A program made the position numbers and the translations under genes. The notes below the pieces were generated by a model. It was not told the origin of the DNA. It did not search any database and saw only the letters and a list, made by a program, of their open reading frames with translations. From positions 162,849 to 226,848 of the forward strand of contig UBWZ01000002.1 of the NCBI GenBank assembly GCA_900469345.1: a stretch of DNA of 64,000 bases. The letters run 5' to 3'. The stretch is from Hyphomicrobiales bacterium. Lineage in GTDB: Bacteria > Pseudomonadota > Alphaproteobacteria > Rhizobiales > Rhizobiaceae. Positions 1 through 9,336 of this stretch are shown one piece after another. The stretch's first letter is position 1, and each line of letters begins with the position of its first letter.

Positions 1-845
1 ACCCGGGCCCGCCCGGCCCGGTCAGCGGGCGCATTCACCCACCTGGCGGCCGGCGAAGCCTGGACGCCGGCGGCCCACACCACCGTGCGGCACGGAACAA
101 AGCTGTCGCCGATGGTCACTCCCTCTGCCGTGATCGCGGTGACGGGATGCCCGAGCCTTACGTCGACGCCCAGCTTGCCGAGCGCCTCTTTGGCATAATC
201 CGACAGGTCTTCGCTGAACGCCGGCAGCACTCGTGGCCCCGCCTCGATCAGCAGCACCCGTGTTCGCCTCGTGTCGATCTTGCGGAATTCCGACGGTAGA
301 ACACTGTTGGCGAGATCGCCGATCATCCCCGCCAGTTCCACCCCGGTCGGTCCGGCGCCGATGATGGCGAAGGTCAGCAGCGCATCGCCGTCGGATGTCT
401 TTTCCGACAGTTCGGCCCGCTCGAAGGCCAACAGAATCCGCCGTCGAATCGTCGTCGCATCCTCGAGCGTCTTCAAACCCGGGGCCGCGTCTTCCCATTC
501 GTCATGGCCGAAATAGGCATGCCGGGCACCCGTCGCCAGAACCAGCGTGTCGTAGGGAAGCTCCGTACCCGAACGCAGAGAAACCGTCTTGGCGGCGCAG
601 TCGACGGATGTGACCTCGTCAAGCAACGTTGTCACTTCCCTGCGGTCGCGGTACAGCCTGCGGATCGGCCAGGCGATCTCGGAGGTGGCGAGCGCGGTGG
701 TCGCCACCTGGTAGAGCAGCGGCTGGAACAGGTGATGGTTGCGCCGGTCGATGAGCGTGATCTCCGCCGGCGCTCCCTTCAGGCCGTTGATAACGCTCAG
801 TCCGCCGAAACCACCTCCGACGACGACGATGCGGTGTTGTGCCAT
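1..845 (-). CDS. ndh: Type II NADH dehydrogenase (NAD(P)/FAD-dependent oxidoreductase), C-terminus cut by window edge
   Basis: Reading from an ATG at 845, 281 codons are visible before the left edge. The protein opens with an FAD-binding Rossmann motif (VVVGGGFGG), continues with the NDH-2 signature region HHLFQPLLYQVAT, and has a second dinucleotide fold (IIGAGPTGVELAG) near residue 165. This order is that of non-proton-pumping NADH:quinone dehydrogenases, peripheral membrane flavoproteins that feed electrons to quinone. The C-terminal membrane-binding part lies outside the window, so a related pyridine nucleotide-disulphide oxidoreductase cannot be fully excluded. It lies 78 bp downstream of pdxJ on the same strand and may be cotranscribed with it. 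Confidence 0.85.
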   Translation of the reverse strand, partial: MAQHRIVVVGGGFGGLSVINGLKGAPAEITLIDRRNHHLFQPLLYQVATTALATSEIAWPIRRLYRDRREVTTLLDEVTSVDCAAKTVSLRSGTELPYDTLVLATGARHAYFGHDEWEDAAPGLKTLEDATTIRRRILLAFERAELSEKTSDGDALLTFAIIGAGPTGVELAGMIGDLANSVLPSEFRKIDTRRTRVLLIEAGPRVLPAFSEDLSDYAKEALGKLGVDVRLGHPVTAITAEGVTIGDSFVPCRTVVWAAGVQASPAARWVNAPADRAGRAR

Positions 846-923
846 GCCAACCTCTCGATACATCCGGAACCCAAGAATGCTGCAGTGCAGCAATCCCGAG
901 AGTCCAGCGAAAAGGGTCCGCCG

Positions 924-1676
924 TCAAATGATTTGTCCGCAGGCCCTTCTGAAACGACGAACTGTTTCCGCCATTCCGTATTCCAGCGCGTCGGCCGTCA
1001 GGCCGTGACCGATCGATACTTCGGCGAGATGCGGTATACGACGCACCAGCGCCGGCAGATTGGCAACTGTCAGGTCATGCCCGCCGTTGACGCCTAGACC
1101 TTCTGCCTTTGCGGCATCTGCCGTCCTGCCGAGCAGGTCGAGGCATACCTCGGCGCGCTGCGCATCATCGAAGCACCCGCCATAGGGGCCGGTGTAGAGT
1201 TCGATCCGGTCCGCGCCGGTCGCCTTGGCGAGCTTGACCGCCTCGACGTCGCCGTCGCCGTCGGCAAACAGCGAGACCCGCATGCCGCCCGTCTTGAGCC
1301 GCGCCACGATGGGCTTCAGCATCTCGCCGGTGGCACGGAAATCGAACCCGTGGTCGGAAGTCGCCTGGCTCGGGTCGTCCGGCACCAGCGTCACCTGCTC
1401 CGGCTCGATGCGTTCGCAGAGTGCCAGAAAGTCTTCGCTGGGATAGCCTTCGATGTTGAATTCCGCCTGCGGAAATTCGTCGTCGATCAGTGCGCGCAGG
1501 ACCGGCAGGTCGGAAAACCGGATATGCCGCTGGTCCGGCCGTGGATGAACCGTCAGCCCGGCCGCGCCCGCTTCCAGCGCCACGCGTCCGAGGCTCTCCA
1601 CGCTTGGCCAGGGCAGGTCCCGGCGATTGCGCAGCATCGCGACGGCATTGAGGTTGACGGAAAGCTTGGTGGGCAT
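924..1676 (-). CDS. pdxJ: Pyridoxine 5'-phosphate synthase
   Basis: A 250-residue cytoplasmic TIM-barrel enzyme. It condenses 1-deoxyxylulose 5-phosphate with 3-amino-2-oxopropyl phosphate to give pyridoxine 5'-phosphate, the last ring-forming step of the DXP-dependent vitamin B6 pathway. The N-terminus [15 protein letters not shown] matches the family start (VNIDHIATLRNAR in enterics), followed by [27 protein letters not shown] and NGGHDL blocks. The ATG at 1676 is chosen because it begins just before the conserved first strand; an upstream ATG eight codons earlier adds unconserved residues. Length is normal for the family. Confidence 0.93.
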   Translation of the reverse strand: MPTKLSVNLNAVAMLRNRRDLPWPSVESLGRVALEAGAAGLTVHPRPDQRHIRFSDLPVLRALIDDEFPQAEFNIEGYPSEDFLALCERIEPEQVTLVPDDPSQATSDHGFDFRATGEMLKPIVARLKTGGMRVSLFADGDGDVEAVKLAKATGADRIELYTGPYGGCFDDAQRAEVCLDLLGRTADAAKAEGLGVNGGHDLTVANLPALVRRIPHLAEVSIGHGLTADALEYGMAETVRRFRRACGQII

Positions 1677-1789
1677 CGATGATATCCAGTTCACGAACAA
1701 CGTGCCTGCGTTTCTAGTCCGATCCTAGATGTCAGGCCAATGACATTCGAATGTGAATGCCATGCAAAACATTGATGCAAGCAGCAAGC

Positions 1790-2914
1790 CTATCTAACGA
1801 TGGTCAGCGTCTCCGCAGCACGGGTAATGGCCGTATAGAGCCAGCGTTCGCGCGTGTCGCGAAATGCCCAGCTCTCGTCGAACAGCACCACATTGTTCCA
1901 CTGCGAGCCCTGCGCCTTGTGGACGGTCAGCGCATAGCCGTAGTCGAACTCGTCATAGCGCTTGCGCGTCGTCCACGGAATTTCCTCGTCGGTTTCGAAA
2001 GCCTGCTTCAGCAGCTTGATCTTCGACGCACCCCGATCCATGTCGTCGTCTTCCGGGCGGATCATCAGGTTGATGCCGGGTTTCACCGTTTCCCGCGACG
2101 AACTCATGACCTGCCACAAAGAGCCGTTGAGCAGACCCTTGACCTGGTCGTTGCGCAGGCAGACGAGCTTGTCGCCCGATTGCGGATAGTCCTGCGTAAA
2201 TCCCTTGAGTTCCCGAAGCCGCTGATTGTAGCGCTTGCGGGTCTTGTTGGTACCGACCAGCACCTGGTCCGCGTCGATCACCAGCGGCTGGGTCACCTCG
2301 TTGCGGGAGATCACCTGGGCGCTGCCGTAGTCGCCATACATGATTTCCTTGCCTTCGCGCACATCCATCGCCAGCTTGATGATAGGGTTGTCGCGGGCCT
2401 GGCGGTGGATATCCGTCAGCAGGTAATCCGGGTCCTGTTCCGTAAAGAAGCCGCCGCCCGAGACTGGCGGAAGCTGCCCCGGGTCGCCCAGAACCAGGAT
2501 CGGCGTGCCGAAGCTCATCAGGTCCTTGCCGAGCGCCTCGTCGACCATCGAGCACTCGTCGATGATGATCAGTGCGGCTTTGGCGAGCGGGCTCTGCCGG
2601 TTGATGGAAAACATCGGCGACACGGAGGTCTTGCCCGTTTCCTGGTCTTCCACCGCCTCTTCGCCACGCGGCCGGTAGATCAGTGAATGGATCGTCCGCG
2701 CATTGCGCGCACCGCGGGCACGAAGGACCTGCGCCGCCTTGCCGGTGAAGGCGGCAAACAGCACCTCACCCTCCACATGTTGGGCGAAGTGCTTGGCGAG
2801 CGTCGTCTTGCCGGTGCCGGCATAGCCGAACAGCCGGAAAACGGGGCTGCGCCCCTCTTTCAGCCATCGTGAAACGGCCTTGAGGGCCTCGTCCTGTTGG
2901 GGTGCAAATTGCAT
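1790..2914 (-). CDS. RecD-like ATP-dependent DNA helicase (SF1B)
   Basis: A 374-residue protein with a full superfamily 1 helicase core: Walker A FGYAGTGKTTLAK near residue 30, Walker B LIIIDECSMVDE near residue 105, LGDPGQLPPV (motif III), and the C-terminal YALTVHKAQGSQW plus YTAITRA motifs typical of RecD/TraA-type 5'-3' helicases. It lacks the long N-terminal domain of RecD proper and has no RecB or RecC neighbour, so it is a stand-alone RecD-like enzyme, probably in repair or replication-fork processing. The ATG at 2914 begins directly before the conserved QQDEAL; the Shine-Dalgarno is weak, and a TTG 13 codons upstream is possible. Confidence 0.85.
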   Translation of the reverse strand: MQFAPQQDEALKAVSRWLKEGRSPVFRLFGYAGTGKTTLAKHFAQHVEGEVLFAAFTGKAAQVLRARGARNARTIHSLIYRPRGEEAVEDQETGKTSVSPMFSINRQSPLAKAALIIIDECSMVDEALGKDLMSFGTPILVLGDPGQLPPVSGGGFFTEQDPDYLLTDIHRQARDNPIIKLAMDVREGKEIMYGDYGSAQVISRNEVTQPLVIDADQVLVGTNKTRKRYNQRLRELKGFTQDYPQSGDKLVCLRNDQVKGLLNGSLWQVMSSSRETVKPGINLMIRPEDDDMDRGASKIKLLKQAFETDEEIPWTTRKRYDEFDYGYALTVHKAQGSQWNNVVLFDESWAFRDTRERWLYTAITRAAETLTIVR

Positions 2915-3031
2915 GGCCGGACTAGGCAGGATTCGAGCGCAAACCGCAACCAAAAAGAACGAAAGAGGATCAGATCCGCAAAACCCGCAAGGGACAGACG
3001 GCAGTAGTCGCCGGATCAGAGAGCCACCATC

Positions 3032-3439
3032 TCAGCTTGATGGCTCGCCCGCGCGGAGCGGATCATTGGCAAGCTCGATCGGATGCCCATGCGGCGTTGC
3101 TTCCGCTGCCCGCTGCCAGCTTTCCTGCAGCGCGGCGATCGTCACGTCATCGGCCACGCCCTTGTCCACAAGAAGCGCGCAGAGCGCCGCGACCCAGCAT
3201 TCGAAATAGTCGCTGCCGTCCGCCGCACGCCTTGGCCGATGCACCTCGCGAGACAACGCTGCCGCCCATTCATTCCAAGTGAAGACGCCCTTTGCGTGCA
3301 GATGCACCGTCATCGCGAAGGCTTCCGCCGCCCAGGGCTCGGGAAACACCGGCTCGCCCTCCGGGGATCGAGGCAGCCCGTCCGACTGGCTGAGCGGCGA
3401 TGCGGTCTCACAGGCGCTCAAGGTAACTCTCCCACGCAT
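3032..3439 (-). CDS. Nitrile hydratase accessory (activator) protein
   Basis: A 135-residue protein that resembles a shortened nitrile hydratase beta subunit. It has the helical core EPWAAEAFAMTVHLHAKGVF and TWNEWAAALSREV, then YFECWVAALCALLVDKG. Such small activators form a transient complex with the alpha subunit and deliver cobalt and drive cysteine oxidation before beta joins. It is the third gene of the cluster and overlaps the beta-subunit gene by 32 bp. The ATG at 3439 is used; a TTG at 3421 is an alternative. The order alpha-beta-activator is the usual one for cobalt-type enzymes. Confidence 0.85.
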   Translation of the reverse strand: MRGRVTLSACETASPLSQSDGLPRSPEGEPVFPEPWAAEAFAMTVHLHAKGVFTWNEWAAALSREVHRPRRAADGSDYFECWVAALCALLVDKGVADDVTIAALQESWQRAAEATPHGHPIELANDPLRAGEPSS

Positions 3440-4067
3440 CGATCGATACCATCAGTGTCGGATCCGCACCCTGCCCCCAGATCTCCTCACCATTGAAAAC
3501 CACCGTGTAGACCCATTGTGGGTTCTCCCCATGCCCGTGCGCATTGGCGTCGGGAAAGACGAAACTTCCCTGCACCGCCTCGATCGTCCCGGTCTTGGCG
3601 CGGGCATAGCGCGGCAGCCGCGTATGGGTCTCCGGGTTGGAGTTGATTGTCCTCACCCGATCGCCGGGTTTGAATAGAGGCGTGCTTTCGAGCGGCCGGT
3701 CGCAGGGCCCGCCCCTGGCGAGCACGCCCGCCACGAGATCCGCCGTCAGCACCCGCTTCGGTACCGCCGGTTCGAAGGCCCGATGTCCGCCATCGACCTC
3801 CGTCCGACTGGCAAATCCGTGCCGCTCCAACAGGGTTTCGAGTGCCCGGATCCAGATCTCGTAGTAGCTGGCGGAGAGGTAGGTTGCCGGCGGGATGTTT
3901 TCTCGCGCATGCCGGCTTTCGTCGATATTCCAGGCACCAAAGGCACCGCAGGATAGCGTTAAGCCCAGGGCCCGCTTTTCCCATTCCGCGTGGAAATAGG
4001 GTTCGTTCGGTTCGGGCGAGACCGGTCCGAAACCCATCTGGCCTCCAAGATCGTGCGGCCCGTTCAC
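3408..4067 (-). CDS. nthB: Nitrile hydratase beta subunit
   Basis: A 219-residue beta subunit of the enzyme that hydrates nitriles to amides in the cytoplasm. Recognisable blocks are the N-terminal [16 protein letters not shown], the helical domain around [22 protein letters not shown], and the C-terminal SH3-like barrel beginning [29 protein letters not shown]. The start is a GTG at 4067 that overlaps the alpha-subunit stop as GTGA, implying translational coupling and balanced subunit synthesis. Length is normal. Confidence 0.93.
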   Translation of the reverse strand: MNGPHDLGGQMGFGPVSPEPNEPYFHAEWEKRALGLTLSCGAFGAWNIDESRHARENIPPATYLSASYYEIWIRALETLLERHGFASRTEVDGGHRAFEPAVPKRVLTADLVAGVLARGGPCDRPLESTPLFKPGDRVRTINSNPETHTRLPRYARAKTGTIEAVQGSFVFPDANAHGHGENPQWVYTVVFNGEEIWGQGADPTLMVSIDAWESYLERL

Positions 4068-4693
4068 GTGGCGGCTCCGGCAAGGGCCGTGCCGATCATC
4101 GCGTCCCGGCTGACGAGCGTCGAAAGCGTCTCCTCGTTCATCCCTTCGGTGCCGGCGGGCCGTTCCGGGATCACCAGATAGCGAAGCTCAGCCGTCGAAT
4201 CCCAGATCCGGATCTTTTTCTCTTCCGCCAACACGAGGCCGAACTCGGCGAGCACGCCGCGCGGATCGATCACCGCCCGCGAGCGATAGGCCGGCGCCTT
4301 GTACCACACCGGCGGAAGACCGAGCACGGCCCAGGGGTAACAGGAGCACAGGGTGCAGACGACAAGGTTGTGGGTTTCCGGCGTGTTGAACACCGCGCGC
4401 ATATGCTCGCCCTGGCGGCCCGTAAAACCAAGGCTGGCGATCGCCGCCGTTGCATCCGCGGCAAGCCAGGCGCGAAATTCCGGATCCGACCAGGCTTTTG
4501 CAACCACGCGGGCACCGTTGCGCGGACCGATCTTCGTTTCGTAGGTCTCGACGATCGCATCGATCGCGGCCGGGTCGATCAATCCCTTTTCGCTCAAGAC
4601 CGTTTCGAGCGCTCGCACCCGCGCCTGCATGTCGCTGTAGCGGTTGTCGTGGTGGTGGCCGTGGTGGTCGTGATCATCGTGGTGATGCTCCAT
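4064..4693 (-). CDS. nthA: Nitrile hydratase alpha subunit, cobalt type
   Basis: A 209-residue catalytic subunit. The metal site is CTLCSC at residues 113-118; threonine at the second position and the following [14 protein letters not shown] are characteristic of cobalt-containing rather than iron-containing nitrile hydratases, where it is CSLCSC. The cysteines are post-translationally oxidised in the mature enzyme (family knowledge). The N-terminus is unusually histidine-rich: nine of the first fifteen residues are His, interleaved with Asp, a plausible metal-chelating tail. It is the first gene of an alpha-beta-activator operon, transcribed divergently from an aldo/keto reductase. No amidase gene, the usual next pathway step, lies nearby. 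Confidence 0.95.
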   Translation of the reverse strand: MEHHHDDHDHHGHHHDNRYSDMQARVRALETVLSEKGLIDPAAIDAIVETYETKIGPRNGARVVAKAWSDPEFRAWLAADATAAIASLGFTGRQGEHMRAVFNTPETHNLVVCTLCSCYPWAVLGLPPVWYKAPAYRSRAVIDPRGVLAEFGLVLAEEKKIRIWDSTAELRYLVIPERPAGTEGMNEETLSTLVSRDAMIGTALAGAAT

Positions 4694-4858
4694 GCGCCTT
4701 GCATCCCTGGCTAGATGTTTGCCGGCAGCGGATCGGATCCTCCGTCCGCGCACGCGTGACACAGGTTTAGGAGGCAGGGCATCGATCTTCAAGCGGAACT
4801 TGGAACCACCGCGAAATGCCATATGTATCGGAGACACCGCAGCAGAAGAGATCACCAG

Positions 4859-5701
4859 ATGCCCGATATACCGAACGTTTCCTTTGCCGATGGCGTCGAA
4901 GTCCCGTCCCTGGGACTCGGGACCTGGAATATGGGCGAGCATGCCAGCCAGGCGATGATCGAGGTCGAGAGCCTCAAACGTGGCCTGGACCTTGGAATGA
5001 CGTTGATCGATACCGCAGAGATGTACGCCGAAGGTGGTGCGGAGAAGATCACCGGACAGGCGATCGCCGGTCGCCGCGACCAGGTCTTTCTCGTCAGCAA
5101 GGTCTATCCCTGGAATGCCAGCCGCCAGGGCGTCATCGAAGCCTGTGACCGCAGCCTGGAGCGCCTCAAGACCGATCGCCTTGACCTCTACCTGCTCCAC
5201 TGGCGCGGCGAGCATCCGCTGGAGGAAACGGTTGCGGGCTTTGAAGACTTGCGCCGCGCCGGCAAGATCGGCGCCTGGGGCGTTTCCAACTTCGATCTCG
5301 ACGACATGCAGGAACTGATGACGGTCCCTGACGGCGACAAGTGCGTCGCCAATCAGGTTCTCTACAACCTGTCGCGTCGCGGCATCGAATATGACCTCCT
5401 GCCCTGGTGCCAGGAAAGCGGGATCGTCGTAATGGCTTATTCGCCGATCGAGCAGGGCCGCATCCTGCGCAACCCGGAACTCATCCGCATCGCCAAGGCC
5501 TACCAGGCGACACCGGCCCAGGTGGCGCTGGCCTTCCTGCTGGAGCGTGATTCGCTGATCGCCATACCGAAGTCCGCCAATCCGCAGCGGGTCGAGGAAA
5601 ACGCGCAGGCAGCCGAACTCGATCTCAGCGAAGAAGACCTTGCAGCCCTGGATGGCGCCTTCCCGCCACCGGGACGCAAGACGCCGCTGGAAATGCTTTA
5701 G
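4859..5701 (+). CDS. Aldo/keto reductase
   Basis: A 280-residue NADPH-dependent oxidoreductase with the (beta/alpha)8 fold. The catalytic tetrad is visible as Asp and Tyr in DTAEMYAEG, Lys in FLVSKVYP and His in YLLHWRG. The C-terminal cofactor loop reads [15 protein letters not shown], the usual AKR phosphate-binding pattern. The ATG at 4859 is preferred over an upstream ATG at 4823 because homology begins there and an AGAAGAG sequence precedes it. Substrate unknown. Its stop overlaps the stop of the convergent capsule-type gene at 5698-5701. The 165 bp between it and nthA should hold both divergent promoters. Confidence 0.9.
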   Translation: MPDIPNVSFADGVEVPSLGLGTWNMGEHASQAMIEVESLKRGLDLGMTLIDTAEMYAEGGAEKITGQAIAGRRDQVFLVSKVYPWNASRQGVIEACDRSLERLKTDRLDLYLLHWRGEHPLEETVAGFEDLRRAGKIGAWGVSNFDLDDMQELMTVPDGDKCVANQVLYNLSRRGIEYDLLPWCQESGIVVMAYSPIEQGRILRNPELIRIAKAYQATPAQVALAFLLERDSLIAIPKSANPQRVEENAQAAELDLSEEDLAALDGAFPPPGRKTPLEML

Positions 5702-6741
5702 TCCAGTTGCAGATCGCGGCGCTCGGCCAGCAGCGTCTCGACCGCCCGGAAGACGTCGATCTCCTCGAACGTCCGGGTATCGCGATAGACCGGATAGTGG
5801 GATAGGGCGGCGGCCGTCAGCCGGTCAATGCCGGGTCTGGCCGAGCGACGCGCGCCAAGTGCATCTCGCGCGCGGTCGGAAATCCGGTCCTCGGTCAGCC
5901 CCCAGCCGGCGTAGAACGGAGCGCCGTAGCAGCGCACCGGAAGACCACGGAGAAGCGCGTCGAAGCCGAGCTGGCTCGACACCGTCCAGACCTCGTCCAC
6001 CACGTCCAGCATGGCGGCGGCCGAGATCGGATCGGCGGAGAGGATGACACCCGGCCTGCCCGCCGCCGGCTCGGCCAGATAGCCTTTTCGGTGGCCCGCC
6101 ATCACGTCCGGATGTGTTCTCACGATGCACTGCGCCCCGCTTGCGACAGCGTCGTCGAGCATGCGCGTGAAACTCTCGGTCGAGCCTTGTGCCAGCGGCA
6201 CCGAAACATCGCCGGCGACCTGATCGACCAGCAGCAGACGGCGGCGTGTCGTCGGCTCAAAACCGGGCGGCCTGTGCGGCAGGTTGTTGTATTTCGACAG
6301 CCGGTTGCGAACGACCACTTCGCGCACCGACCTGCCAAGCGCTTCCGCTCCGGCGTCTGCACCTTCGATCAGCCGCTCAAGCCGCGATGGTCGCGAGCAG
6401 TCGATCGGCATACCGAAATCATCGATCTGGATCGAGATCGGCAGGGTCAGATCCTTGCCCAGCCCGACCGAGCGCAAAAACCCGTCCTCCAGATACCAGA
6501 CGGGCAGCTGCCGCGTCGCCGCGATCAGGCTTGCCGTCTTTGCGGGAATACGCCCGCCCCAGCGCACGATACCGCCAATGCCCGGCGACCAGGTCGCCTT
6601 GAGCTCGTCGATACCGAAATAATGCTTCAGCCAGGGTTGCGACTGGCGAACATAGAAGGTCGCACCAAGCGGCGTGCCCGGCGAAGGAAGCCAGTCCCGC
6701 TGCACTGTCGAAAACCCTCCGCCGCCAGCCCCTTCTCTCAC
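5698..6741 (-). CDS. Capsule polysaccharide biosynthesis protein, single-module KpsC-like
   Basis: A 347-residue protein corresponding to one half of KpsC, the cytoplasmic beta-Kdo transferase that builds the lipid-linked oligo-Kdo primer of group 2 capsules (family knowledge). Diagnostic blocks are [43 protein letters not shown] and the C-terminal [17 protein letters not shown] with [15 protein letters not shown]. Full-length KpsC carries two such modules in about 670 residues; here there is one. The start chosen is a GTG at 6741 overlapping the ilvN stop as GTGA; a GTG at 6705 is possible. No other capsule genes (kpsS, kpsE, kpsMT) are in the window, so its product is unknown. Confidence 0.8.
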   Translation of the reverse strand: MREGAGGGGFSTVQRDWLPSPGTPLGATFYVRQSQPWLKHYFGIDELKATWSPGIGGIVRWGGRIPAKTASLIAATRQLPVWYLEDGFLRSVGLGKDLTLPISIQIDDFGMPIDCSRPSRLERLIEGADAGAEALGRSVREVVVRNRLSKYNNLPHRPPGFEPTTRRRLLLVDQVAGDVSVPLAQGSTESFTRMLDDAVASGAQCIVRTHPDVMAGHRKGYLAEPAAGRPGVILSADPISAAAMLDVVDEVWTVSSQLGFDALLRGLPVRCYGAPFYAGWGLTEDRISDRARDALGARRSARPGIDRLTAAALSHYPVYRDTRTFEEIDVFRAVETLLAERRDLQLD

Positions 6742-7310
6742 ATTCCCTGCGCTCCGCGGTTCATCGCGGCGATCCCCGTCCGGCAAACCTCAATCAGCCC
6801 AAGCGGCTTCATCACGGCCACGAACTGGTCGATCTTCGACGACTTGCCGGTAATCTCGAGAATGAAATGTTCGATCGTCGCGTCCACCACCTTGGCATGG
6901 AAGGCATCCGCGAGCCGTAGTGTTTCGGCCCGGTTGTCGCCGGTGCCGACGACCTTGATCAGCGCCACTTCCCGTTCGATGGGGCGCTCCTGGCCGAGAT
7001 CGCGCGCCCGTACCGTCAGATCCACCACGCGGTGAACAGGAACGATACGCTCCAGCTGCGCTTTGATCTGCTCGAGCACGGTCGGGGTCCCGCGGGTCAC
7101 GATGGTGATCCGAGAGAGATGTGCCTCGTGCTCCGTTTCGGAGACGGTCAGGCTTTCGATATTGTAGCCACGTCCGGAAAAGAGGCCGATCACCCGGGCG
7201 AGAACGCCGGGTTCGTTGCTGACGAGCACCGACAAGGTATGGCTCTCCGCCTTGGCCGTCTCCGGTGCGATGAAATAGGCTGATCCCGTCGGTTGCTGAT
7301 GCGCATTCAT
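6738..7310 (-). CDS. ilvN: Acetolactate synthase small (regulatory) subunit
   Basis: A 190-residue regulatory subunit with an N-terminal ACT domain (HTLSVLVSNEPGVLARVIGLFSGRGYNIESL) and a C-terminal domain EVALIKVVGTGDNRAETLRLAD. It binds valine or other branched-chain amino acids and confers feedback inhibition on, and full activity to, the IlvB catalytic subunit (family knowledge). The ATG at 7310 lies 50 bp after ilvB. Its stop overlaps the downstream capsule-type gene. Upstream in-frame sequence belongs to the intergenic region and ilvB frame-shadow, not to this protein. Confidence 0.96.
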   Translation of the reverse strand: MNAHQQPTGSAYFIAPETAKAESHTLSVLVSNEPGVLARVIGLFSGRGYNIESLTVSETEHEAHLSRITIVTRGTPTVLEQIKAQLERIVPVHRVVDLTVRARDLGQERPIEREVALIKVVGTGDNRAETLRLADAFHAKVVDATIEHFILEITGKSSKIDQFVAVMKPLGLIEVCRTGIAAMNRGAQGM

Positions 7311-7360
7311 GATGTTGGATCCGTTTCCTGAAAAACTGGTTGAAGAGGCCACGCTCGTCC

Positions 7361-9166
7361 TCAGACGAGCTGGCGACCCTTGGCATCGATAGCGGTGGCG
7401 ACGGCTTCGTCTGTCGCCTCGTCTGGCAGCAGCATCTCGTTGTGTGCCTTGCCCGAGGGGATCATCGGGAAGCAGTTGGCGAGGTTCGCGACACGGCAAT
7501 CGAAGATCACCGGCTTCTTGACCGCGATCATCTGCTCGATCTTGTCGTCCAGTTCCTTCGGATCGTCGCAATAGATGCCGACCGCGCCGTAGGCCTCCGC
7601 GAGCTTGACGAAGTCGGGCATCGCTTCCGTATAGGAGTTGGACAGGCGGTTGCCGTGCAGCAGCTGCTGCCATTGGCGCACCATGCCCATGTACTGGTTG
7701 TTGAGGATGAAGATCTTCACAGGCAGCTCGTGCTGGATGGCGCACGACATCTCCTGGATGCACATCTGGATCGAAGCGTCGCCGGCCACGTCGATGACGA
7801 GCGCGTCCGGATGCGCAACCTGCACGCCGATCGCTGCCGGCAGGCCGTAACCCATCGTTCCGAGACCGCCCGAGGTCATCCAGCGGTTCGGCTCCTCGAA
7901 ATCGATGAACTGCGCCGCCCACATCTGGTGCTGGCCGACTTCCGTGGTGATGAAGGTCTTCCGGCCCTTGCTCAGCGCATTCAGCCGCTCGAGCGCATAC
8001 TGCGGCATGATGACGTCGGTGGAGTTCTTGTACGAGAAAGACTTGCGGGCACGCCAGCGGGCGACCTCGCTCCACCATTCTTCCGTCTGCGCCTTGGCCG
8101 GCTTGGTCGGCAAGGCACGCCACTGGCGGATCATGTCCTTCAGGACATGGCCGACGTCACCGATGATCGGGATGTCGACATGGACGTTCTTGTTGATCGA
8201 CGAAGGGTCGATGTCGATATGGATCTTGCGCGAATGCGGCGCAAAGGCGTTGAGGCGGCCGGTGATGCGGTCGTCGAAACGGGCGCCGATGCAGACCATG
8301 ACGTCGCAATCGTGCATCGCCATGTTCGCTTCATAAGAACCATGCATGCCGAGCATGCCGAGCCAGTTGCTGCCGGAAGCCGGGTAGCAGCCGAGCCCCA
8401 TCAGTGTCGACGTGATCGGGAAATTGGTGAGCTCGACCAGTTCGCGCAGCAGGCGGGACGCTTCGGGGCCCGAATTGATGACGCCGCCGCCGGTATAGAG
8501 CACAGGCTTACGGGCCGATGCCATCAGCTCCACTGCGGCCTGGATGGCGTTGATGTCGCCGTCGACCCTGGGCTGGTAGCTGACATTGGCGGCAACCTGC
8601 GGCTTCGGCGTGTAGGTGCCGGTCGCGAACTGGATGTCCTTCGGAACGTCGACGACAACCGGACCGGGGCGACCCGTCTGGGCAATCCGGAAGGCTTCGT
8701 GGATCGTCGCCGCCAGCTCGTTGACGTCCTTGACCAACCAGTTGTGCTTCGTGCACGGCCGGGTGATGCCGACCGTATCGCACTCCTGGAAGGCATCGGA
8801 ACCGATCAGCGTCGTCGGAACCTGGCCGGAGATGCAGACCAGCGGGACCGAATCCATCAGTGCGTCCTGCAGCGGCGTGACGGCATTGGTAGCGCCCGGT
8901 CCGGAGGTGACCAGCATCACGCCGACCTTGCCGGTGGAGCGCGCATAGCCCTCGGCCGCATGGCCGGCACCCTGTTCGTGGCGCACCAGGATATGCTTGA
9001 TCTCCTCCTGCTGGAAGATTTCGTCGTAGATCGGCAGGACGGCGCCGCCGGGGTATCCGAAGATATGCTCGACCCCGTTTTCCTTGAGAGCCTTGAGCAC
9101 GATCTCCGCGCCTGTCATCTGATTGTCCGGCATCTGGTTCTTGGTATCCGTCATGTCCTGGTCCAT
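7361..9166 (-). CDS. ilvB: Acetolactate synthase large (catalytic) subunit
   Basis: A 601-residue thiamine-diphosphate enzyme. It makes 2-acetolactate or 2-aceto-2-hydroxybutyrate, the first common step of valine, leucine and isoleucine synthesis. The N-terminal HIFGYPGGAVLPIYD and RHEQGAGHAAEGYARSTG carry the catalytic glutamate region; the C-terminal VIDVAGDASIQMCIQE to FILNN is the ThDP/Mg2+ motif. Start at ATG 9166; an in-frame ATG at 9154 is equally possible because neither has a strong Shine-Dalgarno. It is preceded by an attenuator (9213-9365), so expression probably responds to charged branched-chain tRNAs. Confidence 0.97.
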   Translation of the reverse strand: MDQDMTDTKNQMPDNQMTGAEIVLKALKENGVEHIFGYPGGAVLPIYDEIFQQEEIKHILVRHEQGAGHAAEGYARSTGKVGVMLVTSGPGATNAVTPLQDALMDSVPLVCISGQVPTTLIGSDAFQECDTVGITRPCTKHNWLVKDVNELAATIHEAFRIAQTGRPGPVVVDVPKDIQFATGTYTPKPQVAANVSYQPRVDGDINAIQAAVELMASARKPVLYTGGGVINSGPEASRLLRELVELTNFPITSTLMGLGCYPASGSNWLGMLGMHGSYEANMAMHDCDVMVCIGARFDDRITGRLNAFAPHSRKIHIDIDPSSINKNVHVDIPIIGDVGHVLKDMIRQWRALPTKPAKAQTEEWWSEVARWRARKSFSYKNSTDVIMPQYALERLNALSKGRKTFITTEVGQHQMWAAQFIDFEEPNRWMTSGGLGTMGYGLPAAIGVQVAHPDALVIDVAGDASIQMCIQEMSCAIQHELPVKIFILNNQYMGMVRQWQQLLHGNRLSNSYTEAMPDFVKLAEAYGAVGIYCDDPKELDDKIEQMIAVKKPVIFDCRVANLANCFPMIPSGKAHNEMLLPDEATDEAVATAIDAKGRQLV

Positions 9167-9212
9167 TCGCTGCTGGAGTTCCGGCGGCTCCTCCGAGCCG
9201 GATTGAAGGCAT

Positions 9213-9235
9213 AAAAAAAGGCCCCTTGAGGAGCC
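9213..9235 (-). terminator. ilvB attenuator: intrinsic terminator
   Basis: On the minus strand a GC-rich stem, GGCTCC (9235-9230) pairing with GGGGCC (9225-9220) around a TCAA loop, is followed at once by seven T residues (9219-9213). An extra A-U pair extends the stem. It sits between the leader peptide and ilvB, about 47 nt before the ilvB start, where an attenuation terminator is expected. Confidence 0.85.
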
Positions 9236-9243
9236 TGTCTTTC

Positions 9244-9293
9244 CGCGCATGGGTGGCTACTGCCGGATGGTTACACCATCCTGCCCATGCGCG
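9244..9293 (-). promoter_or_regulatory. Nested inverted repeats of the ilvB attenuator
   Basis: Two nested inverted repeats. The outer one is a perfect 10-bp pair, CGCGCATGGG at 9244-9253 with CCCATGCGCG at 9284-9293. The inner one is a perfect 7-bp pair, GGATGGT at 9265-9271 with ACCATCC at 9275-9281. The inner hairpin covers the stop codon of the leader peptide and the outer arm lies within its last codons, so ribosome position should decide which forms. The exact antiterminator pairing could not be settled by eye. Confidence 0.7.
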
Positions 9294-9327
9294 TTCCCAC
9301 CACAATAAGAGCCATCGCGATTTTCAT
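9271..9327 (-). CDS. ilvB operon leader peptide
   Basis: An 18-codon reading frame, MKIAMALIVVGTRMGRMV, ending TAA at 9273-9271. It contains a regulatory-codon run Leu-Ile-Val-Val plus an early Ile and a terminal Val, as expected of a leader sensing branched-chain aminoacyl-tRNA. Nested hairpins and a terminator follow it before ilvB. The ATG lies only 9 nt past a -10 hexamer, so the transcript probably starts within a few bases of the ATG and the peptide is translated from a nearly leaderless message, as described for the trp leader of Sinorhizobium. Attenuation of ilvBN is also known in Caulobacter. Confidence 0.85.
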   Translation of the reverse strand: MKIAMALIVVGTRMGRMV

Positions 9328-9336
9328 GGGCCGGAT

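Noticed and set aside
7340..9214. A 624-codon open frame antisense to ilvB
   Set aside because: It is the mirror of a strongly conserved gene in GC-rich DNA; no recognised motif and no ribosome-binding site. Similar long antisense frames opposite the RND permease (29506-31161), uvrD (33987-35624) and the DUF2778 gene (39076-40380) were rejected for the same reason.
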